A stretch of 64,000 nt of DNA from Ramlibacter agri (GTDB lineage Bacteria > Pseudomonadota > Gammaproteobacteria > Burkholderiales > Burkholderiaceae_C): contig NZ_JABBFX010000001.1 of NCBI RefSeq assembly GCF_012927085.1, positions 2,604,001-2,668,000 of the forward strand, written 5' to 3'. The translations under genes were made by a program, and so were the position numbers. Positions 58,154 through 64,000 of this stretch are shown here, piece after piece (position 1 is the stretch's first letter; each line of letters begins with the position of its first letter). The notes beneath the pieces are model-generated. The model searched no databases, had not been told where the DNA came from, and saw nothing but the letters and a program-made list of their open reading frames with translations.

Positions 58154-59050
58154 TCAGCCCGCCGCGACGGCAGGCGTGCGGCTTTCTGTCCCTGCGCACG
58201 CTGCGACGTGAGCGGCCAGCCGCGCGGCCACGAGCTGGCGGTCGTTGTCCGCGGTGATCATGTGATAGCTGTCTTCCAGCACCGTCATTTCCAGCAGCTG
58301 GCGAGGCGCCCGCGACACCGCGGCCTGCACGCTGGACAAGCTGCAGATCTCGTCCTCCCGCGCATGCACGACGAGCGTGGGGACGGCCAGGCCGGCGAGC
58401 CAATCCGCGGCGTGGCTGGAGATGCGTTCGCTCTCGCGCACCGCCTGCAAGGACACGCGCGGCGGTCCGGCCAGCGTGGCGTCGCCGTTGGCCATCTGCT
58501 GGCGCACCCATTGCCGCAGCCGCTCGTTCTTGAGGCCGTAGGGATGCCGCTCCTCCATGAAGAAGCGGCGCTCCAGGCGCAGCAGGTAAGCCAGCGAGCG
58601 GAAGCGGTACCACCAGGGCAGGCCCCAGCCGTCGTAGGCAAGAAGGGGCGAGAGCAGGGCGAGCCCGCGAACCCCGCGCGCCTCGCCACGCGCCGCGATC
58701 GCAAGTGCGAGCACGGCACCGGTGCAGAGTCCGCCGATCACCACCGGTCCGTGGCGCTGCGTGATGCTTTCAACCAGGCCGGTCGCGCTTGCGAGCCAGT
58801 CCTGCCAGCGGGCAGCCGATGACAGCGAAGACTGGCTGTAGCCCGGGATCTCCGGCGCATGCAACACGACGCCGTGCCGGCGCAGCGGATGCGAGAGCAA
58901 GGCGAATTCCTTGGGGCTGCTGGCCAGGCCGTGCAACAGCACGAGATGGCGCGGCGTGGTCGCGGGAAGACTCGTCTCTCGATCCAGGATTGAGGAGGGA
59001 AGCACTGGTGCGGCGTCGGCGATGTAGCGGGACGGGAGAACATTCTGCAT
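58154..59050 (-). CDS. Alpha/beta hydrolase with Cys nucleophile
   Basis: A 298-residue hydrolase of the carboxylesterase (Est30-like) group. The oxyanion region is LLHGLASSPKEF. At the nucleophile elbow GGLCTGA the usual Ser is Cys109; the acid is Asp233 (HAREDEICS) and the base His263 (EDSYHMITAD). The arrangement suits a thioesterase or acyltransferase acting on the ACP of the same operon (inference), since Cys-type elbows are known in dienelactone hydrolase and some thioesterases/acyltransferases. It has no signal peptide. It is the first gene of the hydrolase-ACP-ketosynthase operon. Confidence 0.85.
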   Translation of the reverse strand: MQNVLPSRYIADAAPVLPSSILDRETSLPATTPRHLVLLHGLASSPKEFALLSHPLRRHGVVLHAPEIPGYSQSSLSSAARWQDWLASATGLVESITQRHGPVVIGGLCTGAVLALAIAARGEARGVRGLALLSPLLAYDGWGLPWWYRFRSLAYLLRLERRFFMEERHPYGLKNERLRQWVRQQMANGDATLAGPPRVSLQAVRESERISSHAADWLAGLAVPTLVVHAREDEICSLSSVQAAVSRAPRQLLEMTVLEDSYHMITADNDRQLVAARLAAHVAACAGTESRTPAVAAG

Positions 59051-59183
59051 GCCTTCCGCGCCCTGGAAACAGCCGGGTCAGGGGGCGGTCAGCGAGTGCG
59101 ACGCGCGGTATGTTTCGGCCCGCAGCCGGTGTCCGCGCCATTGCCCTACACGGCCGCCGCCGCGGCCGCGGGACACTCGCAAG

Positions 59184-60428
59184 GTGACCCACCGCAGCTC
59201 CGTCGCCCAGCTGGATGGCTCGCCGCGCCGGCGCTACTACACCGGAAGCAACCTGCAGCGGGCCGTAACCGTGGAGGACTTGCGCGCCATGGCGCACAGG
59301 CGGCTGCCACGCTTCGTGCTCGAATACCTGGAAGGCGGCGCCGAAGAAGAGGCGAGCTTGCGCGCCGAGCGCGCAGCCTATGCGCGCTGGCGCTTCACGC
59401 CGCGGCAGCTGGTGGATGTCTCGCAGCGTACGCTGCAAGCCGATGTGCTCGGCAAGCCAGCGCCCATGCCGTTGGCGATCGCGCCCACCGGCTTGAATGG
59501 CTTGTTCCGCCGCCATGGCGATCTCGAACTGGCGCAGGCCGCCGCGCGCTTCGGCGTGCCGTTCGCACAGAGCACCATGTCCAACGACAGGCTCGAAGAG
59601 ATCGCGCGCATCCCCGGGCTGCGGCACTGGTGGCAGCTGTATGTGTTCGGCGGCGACGAGGTGTGGCAGGAGTTGCTGCGTCGCGCCGACGCCGCGGGTT
59701 GCGAAGCCTTGCTGCTCACGACCAACGCGCAGATCTTCGGCAACCGCGAGTGGTCGACGCGTGCGCAGGCGACGCGCACGATGCCCACCGTGTCGACGGC
59801 GGCGAACGCGGCGCTGCATCCGCGCTGGCTCGCTTCGACCTTGTGGCCGCACGGGCTTCCGGGCTTTCCCAACGTGGTCGATTTCATCCCGAAAGATCAC
59901 CGCGGTTTCTTCCAAACGGCGTTCTGGATCCGCGACCACCAGCCGCAGTCGCTCAGCTGGCAGGACGTCGAGCGCATCCGCCAGCGCTGGAAGCGGCCCT
60001 TGCTCGTCAAGGGCATCCTGCAGCTCGACGATGTGCGTCGCGCGCTGGATGCCGGCGTCGACGGCGTGGTGCTGGGCTCGCACGGCGGCCGCCAGCTGGA
60101 CTGGACCGTCTCCGCGCTGGACCTCGTGGCGGCCGCGCGGCAGATCACGCAGGGCCGCATCGCGCTGCACGTCACCGGCGGCCTGCGGCGCGGCACCGAC
60201 CTGCTGAAGGCCATCGCGCTGGGTGCCGACACCGTGCTGGCGGGCCGGGCGCCGCTGTATGGCTTGTGCGCGGCGGGCACGGAGGGCGTCCTGCGCGCGC
60301 TGGAGATCCTGCACCAGGAAGCGCACGACGCGCTGGGGCTGCTGGGGGCGCGATCGTGCGGCGAGCTCGGGCCCGAGTTTCTCGCCGGGCCTTTCGATGA
60401 CACCGTTGCGGCGCGTGCGGTCCTATGA
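59184..60428 (+). CDS. FMN-dependent alpha-hydroxy-acid dehydrogenase
   Basis: A 414-residue TIM-barrel flavoprotein of the lactate/mandelate dehydrogenase family. Motifs: FVLEYLEGGAEEE, IAPTGLNGLFRRHGD, the FMN Lys in LLVKGIL, the catalytic His in LGSHGGRQLDW and the phosphate loop GGLRRGTDLLKAIALGAD with VLAGRAPLYGL. One flanking Asp of the usual DGGxR is Thr here (VTGGLRRG). Oxidises an L-2-hydroxy acid; acceptor could be quinone or oxygen. GTG start at 59184 is the best guess. Divergent from the acyl operon by 133 bases. Confidence 0.88.
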   Translation: MTHRSSVAQLDGSPRRRYYTGSNLQRAVTVEDLRAMAHRRLPRFVLEYLEGGAEEEASLRAERAAYARWRFTPRQLVDVSQRTLQADVLGKPAPMPLAIAPTGLNGLFRRHGDLELAQAAARFGVPFAQSTMSNDRLEEIARIPGLRHWWQLYVFGGDEVWQELLRRADAAGCEALLLTTNAQIFGNREWSTRAQATRTMPTVSTAANAALHPRWLASTLWPHGLPGFPNVVDFIPKDHRGFFQTAFWIRDHQPQSLSWQDVERIRQRWKRPLLVKGILQLDDVRRALDAGVDGVVLGSHGGRQLDWTVSALDLVAAARQITQGRIALHVTGGLRRGTDLLKAIALGADTVLAGRAPLYGLCAAGTEGVLRALEILHQEAHDALGLLGARSCGELGPEFLAGPFDDTVAARAVL

Positions 60429-60458
60429 TGAGGGCACCCCGGCCCAAGCGGAGGATGC

Positions 60459-61388
60459 GTGAAGTACAAGGACTACTACGCGGCACTCGAAGTGCCGCGC
60501 GATGCCGATGCGGACACGATCAAGAAGTCGTACCGCCGGCTGGCTCGCAAATACCACCCGGACGTCTCCAAGGAGACGGATGCGGAGGCGAAGTTCAAGG
60601 AGCTCAGCGAGGCCTACGACACGCTGAAGGATCCGGAAAAGCGCGCGGCCTACGACGCGCTGGGCCAGCGCCGCTCCGGCGAGGACTTCACGGCGCCGCC
60701 GGATTGGCGTGAGCACTTCGGCGGCGGTGGCGCCGGTGGCTTCCAGGGCTTCGAGGACCTGGACCTCGCGGACCTGCTGGACGCATTGCGCGGAGGCGGT
60801 GGCGCCGGCCGGGCCGGTCCACGGCACGCCATGCCGCGCGACGGCCAGGACTTCGACGTCGCCGCGCAGATCGGCCTGGAAGACGCGCACCGCGGCACGA
60901 CGCTCGAACTCCAGCTGCAGCGCCCCGAAGGACCGCAGACCCTGCAGGTGACCGTGCCGGCGGGCGTCACCGAAGGCCAGAAGCTGCGCCTGCGCGGCAA
61001 GGGCAGCCCGGGCCGCAACGGCGGCCGTGATGGCGACATCTACGTGCACGTGAGCCTGCTGCCGCATTCGCGCTATCGCGTGCATGGTCGCGACCTGTAC
61101 TTCGATCTTGCGCTCGCGCCTTGGGAAGCTGCGCTGGGCGCGGAAGTCCCCGTGACGACGCTGGATGGCGACGTGCTGCTGACGGTGCCCCCGTCCACGC
61201 ATTCGGCGCAGAAGCTGCGCCTGCGCGGTCGCGGGCTGGGCAACGCCACCACGCGCGGCGACCTCTATGCCGTGATCTACGTCGACGTGCCGGCCAAGCT
61301 GACCGAGCAGGAACGCAAGCTGTTCGAAGAGCTCGCGAAGGTGAGCAAATTCGATGCGCGCAGGAGCCAGGAGGAGCGGCAGTCATGA
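60459..61388 (+). CDS. cbpA: DnaJ-like co-chaperone CbpA
   Basis: A 309-residue class II J-protein. The J domain at 1-70 has the HPD triplet at 33-35 (KYHPDVSKE). A Gly/Phe-rich linker follows (FGGGGAGGFQGFEDL), then two beta-sandwich substrate-binding domains (PAGVTEGQKLRLRGKG, DIYVHVSLLPHSRYRVHGRD, THSAQKLRLRGRG) without the zinc-finger of DnaJ. It recruits client proteins to DnaK. GTG start at 60459. Its stop overlaps the cbpM start (ATGA), the usual pair. Confidence 0.95.
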   Translation: MKYKDYYAALEVPRDADADTIKKSYRRLARKYHPDVSKETDAEAKFKELSEAYDTLKDPEKRAAYDALGQRRSGEDFTAPPDWREHFGGGGAGGFQGFEDLDLADLLDALRGGGGAGRAGPRHAMPRDGQDFDVAAQIGLEDAHRGTTLELQLQRPEGPQTLQVTVPAGVTEGQKLRLRGKGSPGRNGGRDGDIYVHVSLLPHSRYRVHGRDLYFDLALAPWEAALGAEVPVTTLDGDVLLTVPPSTHSAQKLRLRGRGLGNATTRGDLYAVIYVDVPAKLTEQERKLFEELAKVSKFDARRSQEERQS

Positions 61389-61726
61389 GCAGCGTAATGG
61401 AACACCTGGCGGCCGACGACGACCGCGTCCTGGCGGCGAAGGACTTCGCGCACATCAGCGGCATGCAGGAGTCGGAAGTCCGCGAACTGGTGGGCTACCA
61501 GCTGCTGCCCGCGAAGCTGGACACGAGGACGGCGCTGGCGCTGAAGGAGGCGAACCGCCAGCGCAAGGCCTTCGACCTGGACCTGTTCACCACCGGCCTG
61601 CTGGCGCGCTACCTGCTGCGCATCGAGGAGCTGGGCGAGGAGGTGCAGCATCTGCGCGCCGAGCGTCCGGCCTGCACCGTGTACACCGAGGTCTCGTTCA
61701 CGTCGGTGCAGGTGCGGGGACGCTGA
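61385..61726 (+). CDS. cbpM: Chaperone modulator CbpM
   Basis: A 113-residue MerR-like protein without a DNA-binding wing set: a helical start with FAHISGMQESEVRELVGYQL and a C-terminal coiled region (LLARYLLRIEELGEEVQHLR). It matches CbpM, which binds the J domain of CbpA and blocks it. Its start overlaps the cbpA stop by four bases. A short C-terminal extension (TVYTEVSFTSVQVRGR) exceeds the E. coli protein. Confidence 0.88.
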   Translation: MSSVMEHLAADDDRVLAAKDFAHISGMQESEVRELVGYQLLPAKLDTRTALALKEANRQRKAFDLDLFTTGLLARYLLRIEELGEEVQHLRAERPACTVYTEVSFTSVQVRGR

Positions 61727-61767
61727 GCGCTTGACTTTCCCACGGAGGCAAGGTGCAGGATGCATCC

Positions 61768-62229
61768 ATGACTGCACGACACGTTCTCCCAGCGCTGGCT
61801 GCTGCCCTGATGGCCGCAGCCGGCATCGCGTCGGCCCACGGCGACGACCATGATCGGACCGCGTTCGGCGAGCCGGGCGACCCCGCCCAGGTGTCGAGCA
61901 CGATCCAGGTCGGCATGAACGACGGCATGCGCTTCCTGCCCGCGACCTTCACCGTGAAGAAGGGGCAGACGGTGCGCTTCGTGGTCCGCAACGACGGCAA
62001 GCTTCCGCACGAGATGGTGCTGGGAACCAGGGCGGTCCTGAAGGAGCACGCGGAGATGATGAAGAAGCATCCGGGCATGGACCACGCCGATGCCAGCATG
62101 GCCCGCGTGGCGCCCGGCAAGAGCGGTGAAATCGTCTGGCGCTTCACCCAGGCCGGCGAGTTCGAGTTTGCCTGCCTGCAGCCCGGGCACCTGGAAGCCG
62201 GCATGGCCGGCAAGGTCGTGGTTCGCTAA
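61768..62229 (+). CDS. Exported cupredoxin-like copper protein
   Basis: A 153-residue protein with a signal peptide (ending GIASA) and an immediately following His-rich GDDHDRT. A cupredoxin domain at about 45-153 has the type-1 copper ligand set: His in GKLPHEMVLG, then Cys, His and Met in FACLQPGHLEAGM. A Met/His-rich loop (EMMKKHPGMDHADASM) adds possible copper-binding residues, as in copper-resistance cupredoxins. Possibly a copper chaperone or electron carrier. ATG at 61768 with AGGA at good spacing; a GTG at 61753 is less likely. Confidence 0.9.
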   Translation: MTARHVLPALAAALMAAAGIASAHGDDHDRTAFGEPGDPAQVSSTIQVGMNDGMRFLPATFTVKKGQTVRFVVRNDGKLPHEMVLGTRAVLKEHAEMMKKHPGMDHADASMARVAPGKSGEIVWRFTQAGEFEFACLQPGHLEAGMAGKVVVR

Positions 62230-62257
62230 AGCTCCTAGCACAAGCGCGTGACAGCGA

Positions 62258-62358
62258 TTCCCACAACGGTCGTGGAGAACGCTGTGGACAAGCGTGTGGA
62301 GACCCGCCGCAGGCCGCGCCGGCATTGGGTCTCAACACGCTGCCTGTTTCTTGGGCAG
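62258..62358. repeat. Dispersed structured repeat, copy C
   Basis: The third copy, about 101 bases, in the same orientation as A and B, sits between the convergent cupredoxin and LacI genes, 5.6 kb from copy B. It keeps GTGGAGAACGCTGTGGA and CCGCGCCGGCATTGG but diverges at the right end. On the minus strand the hairpin seen in B as GGUGCC/GGCACC is here CGCUGCC/GGCAGCG, a paired change that keeps the stem. It is the 3' region of the LacI gene on that strand. Confidence 0.78.
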
Positions 62359-62394
62359 CGCGCCGGAGTTCCGGTAGGCGGTGCAAAAGCGTTG

Positions 62395-63405
62395 TTATCC
62401 GGCTGCGCCGGTCGACTCGCGCTCCACGATGCGGAAGCCCACGTCGATCACCGGCTGCTCGATCGTGCGGCCGGCGCAGCGGTCGAGGATCAGCTTCGCG
62501 GCCAGGCGCCCGATCTCCGCGCCGTCGATCTGCACCGTGGTCAGCGTGGGGTGCAGGTGGGCGGCGAAGTCGGCGCCGCCGAAGCCGCAGACCGCCAGGT
62601 CCTCGGGCACGCGCAGCCCGCGCGCCGCGGCTTCCACCAGCACGCCGTGCGCGAGGGCGTCTGAACTGCAGTAGATGGCGCGTACCTGCGGGTCCTTCTG
62701 CAGCAACTCCGACAGCGCGCGCCGTCCCAGCGCCACGTTGCTCGGCGCCGGCACGGTGACGGTCGGCACGTCGCTGCCGGCGGCGGCGAGAAAGCCGGCG
62801 CGGCGCTGCGCGGCGCGATGGTCGTCGCCGGTGGCGATGCCCAGGCGCTTCCACCCCTTGCCGAGGAAGTAGCCCGCGACCGCGCTGCCCACTTTCAGGT
62901 GCGAGAAGCCGACCATCATGTCGACGGGGCGCTCGCTCAGGTCCCAGGTCTCCACCACCGGAATGCGCAGGCGCTGCAACTGCTCGCGCGTGCGCGCCGA
63001 CTGCAGCAGGCCCGTGACGACGATGCCGTCGGGCCGCCGGCCGATGATGGTGTCGACCAGCCGTTCCTCGCGCGCGTGGTCGTAGCCGCTCTGGCCCAGG
63101 ATCAACTGGTAGCCCTCGGCATCGAGCGCTTCCGTCAGGGCCTGGACCGTCGGCAGGAACTGCGGCACCGAGATGATCGGCACCAGCCCCGCCACCGTCA
63201 TGCTGCGCCTGGACTTCAGGCCACCGGCGAGGAGGTTGGGGATGTAGCCGGTCTGGCGCACCGCTTCGCGCACGCGCTCGATGGTCGTCTCCGACACCAG
63301 GCGCGGATTGCTCAAGGCGCGGGAGGCGGTGATGAGCGACACGCCGGCTTCGCGGGCGACGTCGTGCAGGGTGGCGGCTTTCGCGGCGGCGGCGGAACGG
63401 GGCAT
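62395..63405 (-). CDS. LacI-family regulator (sugar-acid type)
   Basis: A 336-residue LacI/GntR-group repressor: helix-turn-helix at about 10-60 (ATLHDVAREAGVSLITASRA, LSNPRLVSETTIERV) with the hinge helix NLLAGGLKSRRSMTVAGL, and a ligand domain (VAGYFLGKGWKRLGIATGDD, IYCSSDALAHGVLVEAAARG). ATG at 63405. It is divergent from the galactarate/talarate dehydratase gene, and two mirror-image operators lie in the 88-base gap, so it very likely represses that gene and itself and is released by a sugar acid or its product. Confidence 0.92.
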   Translation of the reverse strand: MPRSAAAAKAATLHDVAREAGVSLITASRALSNPRLVSETTIERVREAVRQTGYIPNLLAGGLKSRRSMTVAGLVPIISVPQFLPTVQALTEALDAEGYQLILGQSGYDHAREERLVDTIIGRRPDGIVVTGLLQSARTREQLQRLRIPVVETWDLSERPVDMMVGFSHLKVGSAVAGYFLGKGWKRLGIATGDDHRAAQRRAGFLAAAGSDVPTVTVPAPSNVALGRRALSELLQKDPQVRAIYCSSDALAHGVLVEAAARGLRVPEDLAVCGFGGADFAAHLHPTLTTVQIDGAEIGRLAAKLILDRCAGRTIEQPVIDVGFRIVERESTGAAG

Positions 63406-63422
63406 CGTTGACGGATTGTATT

Positions 63423-63436
63423 TGACAACGTTATCA
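63423..63436. promoter_or_regulatory. LacI operator 1, TGACAACGTTATCA
   Basis: A 14-base near-palindrome around a central ACGT, 18 bases from the LacI-gene start codon. It is the exact reverse complement of operator 2. AACGTT with a central CG is a standard LacI-family core. Its position near the regulator start suggests autorepression. Confidence 0.75.
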
Positions 63437-63480
63437 TGCGACCCGCGACGGGCTTGACGCCCGTTTTCTCGACCATTCAC

Positions 63481-63494
63481 TGATAACGTTGTCA
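63481..63494. promoter_or_regulatory. LacI operator 2, TGATAACGTTGTCA, abutting the dehydratase start
   Basis: This 14-base site is the exact reverse complement of operator 1; the two centres are 58 bases apart. Its last base is the A of the ATG of the dehydratase gene, so it occupies the place where a Shine-Dalgarno should be. A bound repressor would cover the initiation region, and the message may start at or close to the ATG (inference). Confidence 0.75.
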
Positions 63495-64000
63495 TGTCGC
63501 TCATCACCCGCCTGCGCCTGTCCTCCACCTACCTGCCGCTCGCGCAGCCGATCAGCGATGCCAAGGTGCTCACCGGCCGCCAGAAGCCGATGACCGAGAT
63601 CGCGATGCTGTTCGTCGAGGTCGAGACCGATGACGGCCATCAGGGCCTGGGCTTCAGCTATTCCAAGCGCGCCGGCGGTCCCGGCCAGTTCGCGCATGCG
63701 CGCGAGATCGCGCCGGCCTTGATCGGCGAGGACGCTAGCGACATCGCGCGCCTGTGGGACAAGCTGTGCTGGGCCGGCGCCTCGGTGGGCCGCAGCGGTC
63801 TTTCGACGCAGGCCATCGGCGCCTTCGACGTCGCACTGTGGGACCTGAAGGCCAAGCGCTCCGGCCTCTCGCTGGCCAAGCTGCTGGGCGCTTACCGCGA
63901 ATCGGTCCGCTGCTACAACACCAGCGGCGGTTTCCTGCACACGCCCATCGACCAGCTGCTGGTCAACGCCGCCGCTTCGCGCGAGCGCGGCATCGGCGGC
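63494..64000 (+). CDS. L-talarate/galactarate dehydratase (3' truncated by window)
   Basis: The first 169 codons of an enolase-superfamily gene that runs off the right edge. The capping domain and start of the barrel match galactarate/talarate dehydratase closely: ISDAKVLTGRQKPMTE, GLGFSYSKRAGGPGQFAHAR, WAGASVGRSGLSTQAIGAFD and CYNTSGGFLHTPIDQLL. Barrel metal ligands and the catalytic Lys/His lie beyond the window. The enzyme dehydrates hexaric acids to 5-keto-4-deoxyglucarate, feeding sugar-acid catabolism. There is no clear Shine-Dalgarno before the ATG; the LacI operator fills that space. Confidence 0.9.
   Translation, partial: MSLITRLRLSSTYLPLAQPISDAKVLTGRQKPMTEIAMLFVEVETDDGHQGLGFSYSKRAGGPGQFAHAREIAPALIGEDASDIARLWDKLCWAGASVGRSGLSTQAIGAFDVALWDLKAKRSGLSLAKLLGAYRESVRCYNTSGGFLHTPIDQLLVNAAASRERGIGG

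Noticed and set aside
63454..63486. TTGACG and TGATAA as a sigma-70 promoter for the dehydratase
   Set aside because: The spacing is about 21 bases and the second element is part of the operator; too weak to call.
1..64000. CRISPR arrays, tRNA, rRNA, insertion sequences and prophage genes
   Set aside because: No regularly spaced direct repeats, cloverleaf-like sequences, transposase or integrase motifs were seen by eye; a dedicated search was not possible.

Overview
The window is high-GC, gene-dense bacterial DNA with short intergenic gaps. Its gene content (Bug-type tripartite tricarboxylate binding proteins, a 3-hydroxybenzoate 4-monooxygenase-like flavoprotein, LysR and LacI regulators, a Ku protein, a galactarate/talarate dehydratase) points to a soil or rhizosphere betaproteobacterium of the Burkholderiales, probably Comamonadaceae (Ramlibacter/Variovorax-like). 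That placement is inferred from protein resemblance, not from a database search. I saw no rRNA, tRNA, CRISPR array, insertion sequence or prophage.

Bases 1-8245: an ABC-2 type exporter (5' end cut by the window edge), a LysR regulator divergent from a small unknown gene, a periplasmic cache protein paired with a chemoreceptor, and a DedA/PAP2/LssY membrane fusion. Bases 8246-25413: mostly single genes, including a short-chain dehydrogenase remnant, an Ig-like lipoprotein, an adenosine deaminase relative, a DUF6765 protein, a VIT/VWA/DUF2135 protein, Ku with a MerR-TPR partner, a diguanylate cyclase, a TGS GTPase and the MobA-like hydroxylase with a near-perfect operator.

Bases 25474-32891 read leftward: histidine kinase, response regulator, TonB-dependent receptor, LVIVD beta-propeller, small periplasmic protein, polytopic membrane protein and two-helix membrane protein, closed by a strong hairpin terminator. 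This looks like one functional locus for an unknown substrate. Bases 32943-39150 hold a nuclease-helicase fusion, a BatA-like VWA protein, a D-Ala-D-Ala dipeptidase, a degenerate M24 protein, a TfoX domain protein and a small secreted protein.

Bases 39196-49158 form a catabolic island: a ThDP enzyme, aldehyde dehydrogenase, cupin, Bug protein, dehydrogenase, an unexported binding-protein fold and an EthD-like protein run leftward from a divergent LysR gene, with two further solute-binding proteins beyond it. Bases 49159-56282 collect nucleic-acid enzymes: AlkB, a P-loop kinase, an HKD nuclease, a ParB-like protein and an Lhr helicase. Bases 56345-62358 carry three copies of an undescribed repeat of about 100-122 bp, around a small acyl operon (Cys-type alpha/beta hydrolase, ACP, ketosynthase), an FMN 2-hydroxy-acid oxidase, CbpA/CbpM and a cupredoxin. 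The window ends in a LacI regulator divergent from an L-talarate/galactarate dehydratase gene, controlled by two mirror-image operators.

The best candidates for undescribed biology are the structured repeat family, the two-component/TonB/LVIVD locus, the Cys-hydrolase/ACP/ketosynthase operon, the ThDP/ALDH catabolic island and the Lhr/ParB-like/HKD run. All functional assignments rest on motifs read by eye.
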